Below, in pieces: positions 46,509-58,583 of a DNA stretch of 64,000 nucleotides. Below the pieces are notes generated by a model, which searched no databases, was not told where the DNA came from, and saw only the letters and a list, made by a program, of their open reading frames with translations. Made by a program: the position numbers and the translations under genes. The stretch is from Microstegium vimineum (taxonomy: Eukaryota; Streptophyta; Magnoliopsida; Poales; Poaceae). Numbering within the stretch: the stretch's first letter is position 1; every line of letters begins with the position of its first letter. Where the stretch lies: contig CM039125.1 in NCBI GenBank assembly GCA_022036555.1, positions 48,942,110-49,006,109 of the forward strand, given 5' to 3'.

Positions 46509-48926
46509 ATGTCTCATAGGGATGGACCACCTCCCATGTTCGATGGAGACGACTTTCCTTATTGGAAAGTTCGTATGGAGGCCTATCTAGAGGCCGTTAA
46601 CATGGGCGTGCTCAAGGCCGCCACAAAGGGAGGCACCCTCTTCGCGGAGGACCTCAACTTTGATAAGCACAATGCCAAGGCGAAGAACATTATCTTTCGT
46701 GGCATTAGCAAGGATGTCTTCAACCGAGTGCGTAATGCTAAAGACGCATTTGAGTTGTGGACCACTATTTGTGCACTTCACGAAGGCACAAAGAGTGAGC
46801 GTGAAGAACGCTATCACTTGGTTATGGCTAAGCTCAATTCTTTTTCTATGTATGCAAATGAAAATGCAAATGAAATGTACTCACGACTTAACATTATTGT
46901 AGAGGAATTGAATGGGCTCGGTCTCAACCAAATGGAACCGGCCGATGTGGTACGCAAGATTCTTTGTGTCTTGCCCATTGAGAAGTATGGCCACATCATC
47001 ACCGTGCTTCACCAAGGAGATCTCTCCGCGGCTACACCAACACAAATTTTGGGCAAGATCAATGCCCATGAGATGTACATGAAGATTGGTGATGGTGGCT
47101 CATCTTCCTCCTCCAAGAAGAAAGAAAAAGAGAAGGAGGAGAAGAAGGACTTGGCACTCAAGGCATCCTCCTCGGAGAAGTACAAGACGCAAGTCATGTA
47201 TGAGAGCACAAGCGATGATGATGATGATGATGATCTCGCTCTCATGGTGAAGAAAACAACCAAGATGTTGAAGAAGCTAAGCAAGAATGGAGTCAAGTTT
47301 GACTCAAAGAAGAAGAAATTCTTCACAAGCTCTTCAAGAAAGCCCCTCTCCAAGATGGATTGCTACAATTGTGGCAAACTTGGACACTTGGCTCATGCTT
47401 GCCCCGAAGAAAAGAAAGACAAGTACAAGAACAAGAAAGCTAACAACAAGTTCAAGTACAACAAGGGCAACAAGGTTGAGTCAAGTGATGAGGAGAAGAA
47501 GGATGACAAGCCATTCAATAAGAAGAAGAACTTCAACTTCCACAAGAAGAAGAAGAATGACAAAGCCTACATTGTTGGTGATTGGCTCACCGACATTGAA
47601 GACTCAAGTGACTCATCCGGAGATGAAAGTGAAGAAGAGAAGGTGGCCGCCTTGGTGATTGGTTCATCTACTCCACCGCCACCACCTTCATCATCTCCGG
47701 GCTCATCCTCTACACACCTATGCCTCATGGCTAAAGGTGACAAAAAGGTACAAAAAGAGGATAGTGATGATGAGGCTAGCTCTAGTGATGAAAGTGATGA
47801 TGAGTTTGAGGCACCTTCCTATGATGAGCTAATTGTAATTTGCAATAAATATACTAAGCTCATTAGGAATTATAAAGGTAAAAGTGAATCACTAGAGAAA
47901 GCCAATGATAACTTGCATGCTAAGCTTGATGACTTGTCTAGTGCTAATGATGAATTGAAGCTTGAGAACAAATCTCTATCATCTAGCACTAGGGAGCTCA
48001 AAGCCACACTCAAGCAAGCTAATGAGAAACATGATAAGCTTGAGAGGTCAACAAAAGAGCTCCATACAAGATACAACTTGCTAAAAGATGACTACAACCA
48101 AGTTAAAAATGAACATGGCACACTTGTGATAGCTAATGAATTGCTTTCAAATGATCTTGCTACACATGTTGCTATTAACCCGGTTGTTAAGTGTGATATA
48201 GCTACTTCTTGTGAGGACTTGCTTGATGAAGTTGCTAGTGAGCAAAATGCTAAGTGCAAGGGCAAGAAGGTAGTTGAGGCTGACAAGCATGATGACTATG
48301 TGAAGATGAGGCAAGAGAACACCAAGCTCAAAGAAGAGCTAACCAACCTCAAGGCAAGCAAGCCATTCACTATCAAGTCGGCCAAACAAGATGACAAAGA
48401 TGCAATGACCTTGATCAACTCTCTCAAAGAGGAAAATGCAAAGCTCAAGGTTGAGAAGATCAAGCTTACAAATGGATTGGAGAAGTTCACCAAGGGCCAC
48501 AATCTCCAAAGTGAGCTCTTGATGAACACTATCATGAAGACCGACAAGACCGGCATTGGGTTCAAGGAGAACCAAATCATGAAGGCCAAGGTCAAGATAG
48601 AAGCCAAGAACTACTACAAGAACAAGGCCATCAGAAGCAACTATGATGCACCAAAGCCCAAGCCCAAGAAGTGCTTTGGATGTGGTCAAGAGGGTCACTT
48701 TTAATCCCAATGCAAGACTCCACCTCCCAAGACCTTGCCCAAGCACATAAGGCCTTTCGCTCATGATGCACACTTCATCATCAACAAGGACTCCAAGGGT
48801 AGACCTCAAGTTGTATTTATCGGTCCCAAGATGAAGAACAAGCCCAAAGTGCTATGGGTTGCTAAGGAGTTGGTGGACAAGGCTATGGGACCTCGCCAAG
48901 TGTGGGTTCCCAAACAACAAGCTTAA
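46509..48926 (+). pseudogene. SIRE gag, one in-frame stop in the second zinc knuckle
   Basis: The ORF from ATG 46509 encodes a gag with the UBN2-type domain (WKVRMEAYLEAVNMGV ... ALHEGTKSEREERYHLVMAK), a Ser/Lys/Asp-rich linker, a first CCHC knuckle (CYNCGKLGHLAHAC, near 47362), a long Glu/Lys-rich coiled-coil-like middle and a second knuckle (CFGCGQEGHF-stop-SQC). The TAA at 48702-48704 replaces one residue inside that knuckle; the same frame then runs on to TAA at 48924-48926. The length, about 805 codons including the stop, fits the large gags of SIRE elements. Gag builds the virus-like particle in the cytoplasm; the knuckles bind RNA. If the inner stop is not suppressed the knuckle and tail are lost. 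Confidence 0.9.
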
Positions 48927-48947
48927 CTCTAAGTTGCTTGTGTGTAG

Positions 48948-51900
48948 GTGAACTACAAGACCGGTGGAAGTCATTGGGTGATTGATAGTGGATGCACTCA
49001 ACATATGACCGGTGACTCCCGGATGTTCACCACACTTGAGGAAGATTGTGAAGGGCAAGACAAGATTACCTTTGGGGACAATTCAAAAGGCAAAGTGCAA
49101 GGTCTAGGCAAAGTGGCAATCTCAAATGATCAATCAATATCAAATGTCTTGCTAGTACAATCATTAAGCTTCAACTTGCTATCGGTGGGACAACTATGTG
49201 ATCTTGGTTTCCATTGTCTCTTCACTCCTAATGAGGTAGTTGTGTCCAAGATTGAAGATTCATCTTTGATATTCAAAGGGTTTCGGCACAACAATCTCTA
49301 TCTAGTGGACTTCACCTCAAATGAAGCTAGCTTGCAAACATGTCTTTTCTCCAAGAGTTCTTTGGGTTGGCTATGGCATAGAAGATTAGCTCATGTGGGA
49401 ATGTCAACTTTGAAGAAGCTTGTCAAGGAGTTGTTTAGAGGTGTGAAGGATGTAGTGTTTGAGAAGGACAAACTTTGTAGTGCATGTCAAGCCGGCAAGC
49501 AAGTGGCAAACACTCATCCAACCAAAGCTTTCATGTCAACCTCAAGAGTCCTAGAGCTACTCCACATGGATCTATTTGGACCTACCACCTATGCTAGCCT
49601 TGGTGGCAATCTCTTTTGCTTGGTGGTAGTTGATGACTACTCTAGATACACTTGGGTGTTCTTTCTTCAAGACAAGGGAGAAACTCAATCAATATTCAAG
49701 AAGTTTGCAACTAGAGCCCAAAATGAGTTTGATGTGAAGATCAAGAAGATAAGAAGTGACAATGGGACCGAGTTTGTGAACACCAAGATTGAAGACTATT
49801 GTGATGAAGTTGGGATCAAGCATGAAGTATCCGCCACCTACACTCCTCAACAAAATGGTGTAGTAGAGAGAAAGAACCGAACACTTATCACTCTTGCAAG
49901 ATCAATGCTTGATGAATACAACACCCCCGAGAAGTTTTGGACCGAAGCAATCAACACCGCATGCTATGCGGCCAACCGGCTATTTGTCCAAAGGCTTCTC
50001 AAGAAGACCCCCTATGAGCTTGTGAATGGGAAGAAACCGGATATATCCTTTTTCCGAGTGTTTAGTTGCAAAGTGTACATCTACAAGAAGCGCCAACACT
50101 TGGGCAAGTTCCAAAGAAGATGTGACATTGGTTTCTTAGTTGGTTATTCACTTAAATCCAAGGCATACCGTGTATTTAACAAAGCCACTGGCTTAGTTGA
50201 AGAAACGTATGACTTGGAGTTTGATGAAACTAATGGCTCTCAAGAAGAGCATGAAAATCTTGATGATGTAGGTGATGAACCCTTGAGGGAGGCAATGAAG
50301 AACATGCCAATTGGTGCTATCAACCTGCAAGAGGTGGAAGAAGTTGAAGATGAAGCAAATCAAGATCCTTCTCCACCCCACACGCCTCAAATTGATGAAG
50401 AAGATCAAGTGAGGGAAGCTCAAGAAGACACTCACATTCCTCAAGATCAAGCCGAGGCCGAAGCAAGCAATGTTGAAGCACCACAACCTCCTCCCCAAAA
50501 GATTAATAGAAGATCTACACCTATGCTTCAAGCTCATCCACAAGACCTCATCATAGGGAGTCCATCAAGGGGGGTAACAACTCGATCTAAACTTGCTTCT
50601 TATGTTGAACATCACTCCTTTGTTTCTTTTGTTGAGCCTTCTAGTGTGGAGGATGCACTTGCAGATCCGGATTGGGTAAATGCCATGCACGAAGAGTTGA
50701 ACAACTTCACCCGGAACAAAGTGTGGACACTAGTAGAAATGCCCAAAGGAGCAAGAATCATTGGCACCAAGTGGGTGTTTAGGAACAAGCAAGATGATCA
50801 AGGCGTGGTTGTGAGAAACAAAGCAAGATTGGTGGCAAAAGGGTTCTCCCAAGTTGAAGGATTGGATTTTGGGGAGACCTTTGCACCGGTTGCAAGACTA
50901 GAAGCCATTCGTATCCTTTTGGCATATGCTTCACATCACAAAATGAAACTTTTTCAAATGGATGTGAAGAGTGCCTTTCTAAATGGTTTCATTAATGAAC
51001 TTGTCTTTGTCTCACAACCTCCCGGGTTTGAAGACCCAAATTGTCCTAATCATGTGTATAGGTTGTCCAAGGCACTCTATGGATTGAAGCAAGCTCCAGG
51101 AGCTTGGTATGAGAGGCTAAGGGATTTCCTACTCAAGAAGGGCTTCAAGATCGGGAAAGTGGATACCACACTCTTCACCAAGGTGCTAGATGGAGAGATC
51201 TTTGTTTGCCAAGTATATGTCAATGACATTATATTTGGATCAACAAACCAAGGTCATAGCAAGGAATTTGGTGCATTGATGTCCAAGGAGTTCGAGATGT
51301 CGATGATTGGCGAGCTAACCTTCTTCCTTGGCTTCCAAGTGAAGCAATTGAGGGAGGGCACCTTCATATCTCAAGAGAAGTACACTTATGATGTGCTCAA
51401 GAAATTCAAGATGGAGGATTGCAAGCCAATCAAGACACCTATGCCTACTAATGGGCATCTCGATCTCGATGAGGGAGGTAAACCGATTGACCAAACTCTT
51501 TATCGCTCTATGATCGGTAGTTTACTTTACCTCACCGCATCTAGGCCGGATATCATGTTTAGTGTGTGCATGTGTTCTAGGTTTCAAGCAAACCCTAAGG
51601 ATTTGCATCTTTGTGCGGTTAAAAGAATCCTTAGGTACATAAGGCACACCCCTAGCATGGGTCTTTGGTATCCCAAAGGAGCTCCCTTCCAACTAGTTGG
51701 CTATTTCGATTCGGATTATGCTGGGTGTAAGGTTGATAGGAAGAGTACCTCCGGAGGGTGCCACATGCTAGGAAGATCACTTGTTTCTTGGTCCTCAAAG
51801 AAGCAAAACAGTGTGGCATTGTCAACCGTCGAGGCAGAATACATTGTCATGGGAGCAAGTTGTGCACAAATCTTATACATGACCCAAACACTCTTTGATT

Positions 51901-52175
51901 ACGGCATGTTTTTAAAAGGAGTTCCACTTTTGTGTGATAATGAAAGTGTCGTAAAGCTTGCTAACAACCCGGTTCAACACTCTCGCACCAAGCACATTGA
52001 TATTCGCCATCACTTTCTTAGAGATCATGTGGCTAGGAAAGACATCACACTAGTTGGAGTTAAGAGCAAAGATCAATTGGCGGATATATTCACTAAACCA
52101 CTCGATGAAACAACCTTTTGTAGGTTGAGAAGCGAGTTGAATGTGCTTGATCACTCTAACTTCACTAAAAGATGA
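48948..52175 (+). CDS. SIRE pol: protease, integrase, RT (YVND), RNase H
   Basis: About 1075 codons with no internal stop, in the same frame as gag and separated from it by stops at 48924-48926, 48930-48932 and 48945-48947. Order is that of copia: protease ([13 protein letters not shown]); GAG-pre-integrase zinc region ([15 protein letters not shown] ... CSACQAGK); integrase with MDLFGP, SDNGTEF and ERKN; then a linker rich in Glu and Pro, RT ([11 protein letters not shown] ... [11 protein letters not shown] ... [11 protein letters not shown]) and RNase H ([17 protein letters not shown] ... STVEAEYI ... [11 protein letters not shown]). The RT catalytic box, normally YVDD, reads YVND (Asn codon AAT 51222-51224). 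One metal-binding Asp is therefore lost and the RT should be inactive. Translation would need suppression of or bypass round the gag stops. Confidence 0.92.
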   Translation: MNYKTGGSHWVIDSGCTQHMTGDSRMFTTLEEDCEGQDKITFGDNSKGKVQGLGKVAISNDQSISNVLLVQSLSFNLLSVGQLCDLGFHCLFTPNEVVVSKIEDSSLIFKGFRHNNLYLVDFTSNEASLQTCLFSKSSLGWLWHRRLAHVGMSTLKKLVKELFRGVKDVVFEKDKLCSACQAGKQVANTHPTKAFMSTSRVLELLHMDLFGPTTYASLGGNLFCLVVVDDYSRYTWVFFLQDKGETQSIFKKFATRAQNEFDVKIKKIRSDNGTEFVNTKIEDYCDEVGIKHEVSATYTPQQNGVVERKNRTLITLARSMLDEYNTPEKFWTEAINTACYAANRLFVQRLLKKTPYELVNGKKPDISFFRVFSCKVYIYKKRQHLGKFQRRCDIGFLVGYSLKSKAYRVFNKATGLVEETYDLEFDETNGSQEEHENLDDVGDEPLREAMKNMPIGAINLQEVEEVEDEANQDPSPPHTPQIDEEDQVREAQEDTHIPQDQAEAEASNVEAPQPPPQKINRRSTPMLQAHPQDLIIGSPSRGVTTRSKLASYVEHHSFVSFVEPSSVEDALADPDWVNAMHEELNNFTRNKVWTLVEMPKGARIIGTKWVFRNKQDDQGVVVRNKARLVAKGFSQVEGLDFGETFAPVARLEAIRILLAYASHHKMKLFQMDVKSAFLNGFINELVFVSQPPGFEDPNCPNHVYRLSKALYGLKQAPGAWYERLRDFLLKKGFKIGKVDTTLFTKVLDGEIFVCQVYVNDIIFGSTNQGHSKEFGALMSKEFEMSMIGELTFFLGFQVKQLREGTFISQEKYTYDVLKKFKMEDCKPIKTPMPTNGHLDLDEGGKPIDQTLYRSMIGSLLYLTASRPDIMFSVCMCSRFQANPKDLHLCAVKRILRYIRHTPSMGLWYPKGAPFQLVGYFDSDYAGCKVDRKSTSGGCHMLGRSLVSWSSKKQNSVALSTVEAEYIVMGASCAQILYMTQTLFDYGMFLKGVPLLCDNESVVKLANNPVQHSRTKHIDIRHHFLRDHVARKDITLVGVKSKDQLADIFTKPLDETTFCRLRSELNVLDHSNFTKR

Positions 52176-52660
52176 GTTTGTGTGAATCATGCATTCATAT
52201 GTAATATAACATGTTTAATTTGGTAATGCACATAGCCTTGGCTAACGCGGTTAAGATAACCGCCCTCAAAGCGTGTGACAAAGCTTAACCGCAGTTTAAA
52301 CTTGCAAGCAACCTAGATTCAAATTCCATTTTGCATTGCATATGCATGAGTGTTGCTTCTCCATTTCTTTTCGGTTAAGTTTTTTTGGTCATCATTAGGT
52401 TCATCACTTAGGGGGAGCAATTCAACGCTCTAGCTTCAGCTAATACCCCTCTAGTGCCCCTATGGTGACCCTTGGAGCTTTATTGAACTATTTTCTTATG
52501 AAAACTAATCCTAGCCTATGGCAAATTATTTCTAAATTTGAGGGTTTGAGAGATGGTTCTTATGTTAAGTCCAACAAGTGTTCCTTTTTGCTCTTTTGTG
52601 TTGGTACTTGGCTAAGAGAAAAGATTGGAGAGAAAAATAGGAAAATTCAGAGCAAATTTA
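52176..52660. other. Region after SIRE pol
   Basis: Non-coding, with a purine-rich GGGGGAGCAATTC at about 52412, similar to the tract before the 3' LTR. It may be an internal PPT-like site. No ORF is supported. Confidence 0.4.
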
Positions 52661-53970
52661 AGCACCGGACCACCCTCCGGACCATAGTGGTCCGACGCAG
52701 TGGTCCGATGCTCTGTTCCTCATTGCATAAAACTTATCCAGCCACAAAATCCGTCGGACCACAGTCCGACGCTCCTCCGGACCAATGTCAAGATGTCCGG
52801 TGCCTCTGTCAGTTTTATCTATGCACCGTCGGACAAGTCTGGTGAGTTGTCCGACGCCCTGGTCCGGTGGTCGGGCGCTCTCTATTTTGCTCTCTCTGGT
52901 ACCGTCGGACCACCTGTCGGACCAACCTCCGGACTAAGCGGAGTAGTCCGACGCTTTGAAAATTTGCAGATAACCCCCGCGTGCGGCTCTGTTTCAGCAG
53001 TTACTCCCGTCCGCCGTCCGTACGCCCGTCACGCTTGCTCCGCCGCCGCTCTGCCTGAGCCGCCGCCTGCTCCCCTGCGTCACCATTCCACCACCGGTGA
53101 GCCTTCTCGGTGCTCCGCCGCCACTCCACTCGCCCTCGCCGCTACAGCGCCGACCTTCACCATCCAGCGCAGCCGCCTCCCCTCTCCATCGCCGCCAAGC
53201 ACCGCGCCACCGACCTCGCCGCCAAGGAGCCCACCTCGCCGGCGTCCAAGCTCCCTGCGGAGCTCGTGCAAGCCACCTAGGTTTTCCCCCCTCTTCTCCA
53301 TTGTTCTTGCCTGCAAAGATCAAGGAAGCACCTCACCCTCTTTAGGGTTAGCCCTAACCCTAGGGTTGTTTATCGACGTATTCATCCATGACCGATTTCA
53401 ATTCGTCATCGTCGACTTCGTCGTCATCGACTTCGCTTCTTCGTCGCTAGGGTATGGTTTCATCTTCGACATCGCGTTTTGTCGAGTCATAGATAGTGTC
53501 ATGCCCTAGTATTATTCCTTGAAAATCCCTTAAGCATATTCAATCCAAGTCACTAATTCTAATTGCTAATTGCAATTCGCAGCTGGCAAATCTCTTTTTA
53601 GGAGCGTGGTTTGGTACTGAAATTGCTCTGATTCGATACGCTTTCTTACCTCAGGTATCATGTCAGATTTCATTGTATTTCTTATCTAGATGCTTGCTTC
53701 TATACGGTTTCTTATCTCTAGATTTTTATATATGCTTATATATACCCTGTCTATTCTATCTAACAGCAGTCAGTGGCAGTTTGAACTCGGGGCAAAGCTC
53801 GCGAGTATGGATTGAGGCAAAGCCTCAGAAGGTTCAGTCCAGTGGCTTGCAGGCCCCTCTGTCAGTTGTGCTTTGATTGTTCAGTTGATTGTGACAGAGA
53901 TCAGTGGTTCTGATAGTTGGCAGTGGATCTTGTGATTGTCAGTGGGCAGTGGTTCTTTGTTTGATCAGAG
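52661..53970 (+). promoter_or_regulatory. Motif array and GC-rich leader preceding the extra SIRE ORF
   Basis: At 52692-52952 at least seven GTCGGAC/GTCCGAC motifs with CCGGACCA neighbours recur, as in the LTRs. A GC-rich stretch (53000-53300), a CCCTAACCCTAGGG box near 53349 and a T-rich stretch follow before ATG 53971. This looks like a promoter/5'-leader arrangement, which is inference only. Confidence 0.4.
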
Positions 53971-56352
53971 ATGACTCGCAGTTCTCGTGCTCGCGCAGCT
54001 GGGTCAAGTGATGATACTCCGCCTCCTCCACGTCCTTCCAGAGATAAGGGCAAGAAGCCTGTTGTTGAGAAGGCAAAGAAAAAGAAGTGCAAGCTCACCG
54101 AGGCTGAGAAAGCCGAAGCAGTGGCCGATGCAGCAGACCGCGCAAAGCGAGGCGGTCGCCGAGGCACAGTGAGACTTGACACCCCTCCGCGGGATCTACC
54201 TTCTACTCCTCCAGCTGGGTCACATACCGAGGATACTCCAGAGGAGCCAGAGCTTGTCACTGAAGCTCTGGGTACACCGTTGGCACCACGCTCCTGGGGA
54301 CGTTCCACTCGCTCCCAGTCAGCTCAGTCACCTCAGTCAGCAGCTCCCACAGCAGCTTCAGCTTCAGTTCACCTCGATCTGAGGAATCTCACAGCGAAGC
54401 AGGTGAAGAAGCTACGTTTTGTTGCTTTAGAGAAGTGGTGCCCGGATCAGCGTGACCCCAGAGCCTCACCCGGTTGGCACACACCTCTCATGGAGGATTT
54501 CTATAGAGCAGCTCAGCTTACCAGCATTCAGATTCGACCGCACAGGGTTTGCTCCTTAGAGAGCATAGTTGAGCTAGCTGGTGAGGAGATCAGACCGTTC
54601 CTTACTTACCTTCCGGGACTCGCCGATTTACTTGGGCGTTCCGGAAACTACATTGAGAGATGGGTCAAAGAGTTCTATGCCTCAGTATGGGTGGATCCAG
54701 AGCACAAGTTTGTGTAGTATACTTTCAGAGGCGAGCGATACAGGCTATACTTGACTAGGCTCAGAGAGATCTTTCACCTCCGTCAGCAGGGTGGTGAGCT
54801 TGATCTACACTATGACTGCTATCGAGGAGCCTCAGTGCCTCGCCGTGCTCGAGGGGGTCATACACTGTCAGTTCAGGAGGTGGCTCCTCTCTTCAAGCCA
54901 CCTTTCTCAGAGGGCTCCCGACGTAGCCCAGCAGAGCTCCGACCCACTGTTCACAGGTTGAACGAGGTTCTTCGTCGTACTTTGCTACCTCGCACGTGTT
55001 ACAAGGAACAATTGACCAACATGCAGCAGCTACTCCTTCAGGCCCTAGTATCTCAGACACCGTTCGACGTTGCAGACTTTCTTGTGTCGAGATAGAGGAC
55101 GTGATAGTAGATGGTATGAGGGCACGTCGACAGTTTCCCTATGCTCATTGGATTTCATCGATCATAGCTATTGAGCTTGAGGGAGCGAACCCTGGACTCT
55201 GCGCCCTGCCAGACCAGTCACCGACTTCTTTCCCGGCCTACAGAGTCCTTGGGTCGTTTGCCAGCCGGTTTGGGAACCGGGTCCTTCGTCTGGTCAAAGA
55301 GCGGACTGCTCCAGCTGACAGAGCTGAGGTTGATGCTCAGGATGAGGCTATACGTAGTGTTGAGCAGCAGGAGCTCCATGGACTAGACACTGGAGCTGAT
55401 GTGACTCCTGAGGACACTACTTCAGATAGCTCAGATGCTGACTTCCAGCCAGTTCCGACTATGCCCCCACGGGCTCATGACACTGAGGCTAGCGGCTCTG
55501 CCTCTGCCACCGAGACCATGATGCTAAAGATTCTTGACCGACTGAATGAGCAGCAGAATTCCTTGGTCACTGCAGTTACACAGGTACAACAGCGACAGGA
55601 TGAGATGCAGCGACAGTCTGAGGAGCGTCACTTCAAGATGCAGCGACAGATGCTAGCTATGCAACTAGAGTCACAGTGCCTACAGTTACAATCTCAGCAG
55701 CTGCAGCAGCAGAACATGGCCTTTATGGCCCATATGATGAAGTGGAATGGCGCTCCTCCTCTTGAGTTTCCTGCAGCCCCTCAGATACAGATGATGAGCA
55801 CCTCACAGCCCTCTCAGTCAGTTGGGCAGATAGGAGGCCCACAGTTCTCAGTTGGACCCTCAGTTGGCCCTTTAGTGGCCCCTACGAGCTCCGCCGGTCA
55901 GACAGTCACTCCCACCCCAGCCGTACAGTCCAGTGGACTTCAGGGTGCCGATTGACCACCCCGTTCCAGTCACCGGCGACTCAGATGACACAGTGGTTGG
56001 ACACCTTTGGCTAGTTGCACTGACAGCCAATCAGCACCGCTCCTCAGTAGCTTCCTCAGAGGCTACCCACGACAGTCGGGCTCCAGTCGTATCTACTCCT
56101 CCTACCGTTGCAGTTGCTACCGATGCCACAGTGGTCACTTCCACTCCAGTTCAGCCTCTGCAGTCTCCGGTCCTTCAGACTCCAGTTGAGTCAGTGCATG
56201 AGGCACAACCGGACACCGCCTCTCCTGAGGCTCCCGCAAAGACCCTGGCACCGGTTCCTGACCCTACTACTACTCCAGCTAATGCTCCAGAGTCTTCGAC
56301 CGCAGTAGGCCTGTTAGCTACCGACCCCCAGACCGCTTCACTACCAGCGTAG
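53971..56352 (+). pseudogene. Extra ORF of SIRE element (at the env-like position), broken
   Basis: ATG 53971 opens a basic Ser/Pro-rich start (MTRSSRARAAGSSDD), a conserved-looking globular part (TAKQVKKLRFVALEKWCPDQ ... DFYRAAQLTSIQIRPHRVCS) to a TAG at 54715-54717, more of it to 55095, then after a frameshift near 55085 a region ending in a Gln/Met-rich coiled coil (QRQDEMQRQSEERHFKMQRQ). A further frameshift near 55940 leads to a Thr/Pro-rich tail ending 56352. No signal peptide, membrane span or protease site is visible, so despite its env position nothing here supports a surface glycoprotein. The function is unknown. Confidence 0.7.
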
Positions 56353-56914
56353 ATGCTCAGGGGGAGGACTCAGATGATGAGACATATCTGGCAGCTTTCA
56401 GGGTGCTCGACCGCTCCACGGCTGCTTCCACTCCGCCTCCAGACGCCTAGTTTTGGTGCTTCGACGCCAAAGGGGGAGAGGGAGAGTCGAGTAGATGGGC
56501 TAGTTTCAGGGAGAGCTAGTAGGACTCGTTCTTTTGATGTGTATAAACTCTATTGCATCATGCACCACGTTTACCGTCTTTATGCATTGTATGATATGTG
56601 TGATGGTTGAGACTTGATGGTTGTGTGACATGTGTGGACATTCTTCTTTATATATCATGTCTCTTGGTTATGCTATATTGCTTCCGTGCTAATCTCTGAT
56701 CTTTTAGCTATAGCATATCCTTTATGAAATCAAGTACTATGCTCAATTCATATCTATTATGCTTGTCATGGCTTGAATGGTTAGGCATGTTTTTGTCTTT
56801 CTTATCACTAACCCATGCCTATCTCATGTCAAGTCATGTGTTTCTCTTATCAAAATTCACTCATTATTCTCTACTCGAGCTTGTATTGTCGTCAATCACC
56901 TAAAAGGGGGAGAT
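56353..56914. other. SIRE 3' untranslated region with polypurine tract
   Basis: T-rich non-coding DNA ending in AAAAGGGGGAGAT immediately before the 3' LTR at 56915, the expected polypurine tract. Confidence 0.75.
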
Positions 56915-58583
56915 TGTAGAATCATGGACCCTTGTGTTTAGGCGATTAATGACAATACTAGATCACTATGACTAACGTGTGTTTTGCAGAGGCAAAGTCA
57001 TTTGTGTTAGGTCATTAGTGATGCAATTTGAATGGGCTTAATGGATATTCATGCCCCCAAGATGGAAATCGTTTCGGTTGCATAGGATGAAGATACAAGT
57101 TGAAGACTAGGCTAGTTCTTAGTGCCATAAGGTTGAGAAGGGCACTAAGTATAGCTAGGGTTTTGTTTTTCCTTTGACCGTACTATAAAGGGGGTATGAG
57201 ATTAGTAGCTTGACCTAGGAGAGTTTAGGAGAGTGGGTATATGCACACTTGTCACAACTTGTCCTAGAGACATTGCTTTCAGTCCTTGATAAACCCTAGA
57301 AATGGTAGGAGCAAAATCCCTTGAGAATCCTCAGCGAAAACAGTTGATATAGAGGGAGAAAGAGGCTCTGGACCACTCTGCTAAGTGGGCGTCGGACCAA
57401 GGAGAGTGGTCCGACAGTCCTTGACTTAGGCAGAATTCCAGCTCGAGGAGCTCCGGACCACCTGTCTGGAAAGCGTCGGACCATAGGAGAGTGGTCCGAT
57501 GGCTTGGTTCAGGAAGAGAGAAGGCTTCGGACTAGTCCGACGGTGTGTCCGACGACTAGTCCGACGCCTCAAGACAGGAGTTTGGGTTCATGCAGAGAGT
57601 CCCCTGGCTCCGGATCAGAGCGTCGGACCAGGGCTCCGGACCAAGGAGAGTGGTCCGATGGTATGAAAAAGAGAAGTTTTTCACTCAGAGAGCACCGTGG
57701 CTCCGGACCAGTGCGTCGGACCAAGCAGAGTTGTCCGACGGTGCCTGAGTTTGAATCCAGAGTGAGCTCTGGACCAATGTGCATGGTCTGGTGGTATGAG
57801 CTCCGGACTAGTCCAGTGGCTTCGCAGAGAGAAGAAAAAGTAAAAAACGGCTAGTTTTAGAGGTGGGGACTATTTATAGTTGCCCCCTTCGTCCTTAGAG
57901 GCTCTCTTGGCCATTGTTTCAGCTAGTGACACCTTGAGAAATCCTTTGGAGAGTCAAGAGACTAGTGAGGGAGAGATTAGAGAGAGTTCATCTTGTCCTT
58001 CCCTCCTAGAGTGATTAGGAGTGACTTGTGTGCATCCATCCACCTTCCTTGCCTTGAGTTGGTCAAGTGAAGGTCTTGTGCTTGTTACTCTTGGTGTTCG
58101 ACAGCACCTAGACGGTTTGGTGGTGTTCGGAGGAAGTGATTGCCGGAAGATTGTTGGCGGCTCTTCTCCAAGCTTCTGTGATCGGTTGTGGGCGATTCAC
58201 CGAGCCGGAGTGGCAAAGAATCAGCCCGTAGAGACCACTCTACCCTTGCGCGGGTAGAGGGGAGCGATACCTTGCTAGGTGCTCCAACGAGGACTAGGGG
58301 GGTGTGTCGACACCTCGATACCTCGGGAAAAAATCGCTGCGTCACTGAGAATTTCTTTTCCCTAGCTCTTTACATTTCCGCATTACTTTCCGTCTTGTTT
58401 TTATATTATCTACTAGAATTGCTTAGGTTGCTTTTAATTCCTATGAACTGCTACCGCTTTCTGGCTAGGACACACGGATCGTAGGCACTAGGGGGTGATT
58501 GACATTTGATAGGTTTTCATATTTGCTTTAGAAATTTAAAACAAGCCCAATTCACCCCCCTCTTGGGCATCTTGATCCTTTCA
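56915..58583 (+). repeat. 3' LTR of the outer SIRE element
   Basis: 1669 bp, TGTAGAATC...CTTGATCCTTTCA, differing from the 5' LTR by scattered substitutions and small indels. It has the same GTCGGAC array (57390-57740) and TATTTATA (near 57870). Confidence 0.93.

Larger units (their letters stand above)
42370..58583 (+). mobile_element. SIRE-type Ty1/copia retrotransposon, composite of two elements
   Basis: Bounded by LTRs at 42370-44023 and 56915-58583 and flanked by GCACC duplications (42365-42369 and 58584-58588). Inside, in order: broken gag remnant, a second diverged SIRE 5' LTR (44839-46455), a full gag, pol and a long extra ORF region. The LTR ends (TGTAGAATC... and CCCCCTCTTGGGCATCTTGATCCTTTCA), the PBS TTGGTACCAGAGC, the large gag in the same frame as pol, and an extra ORF after pol are typical of the SIRE/Maximus lineage (Opie/Ji of maize). 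The outer LTRs are nearly identical, so the insertion is recent. It entered DNA just beside an unidentified gene fragment. Confidence 0.93.
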
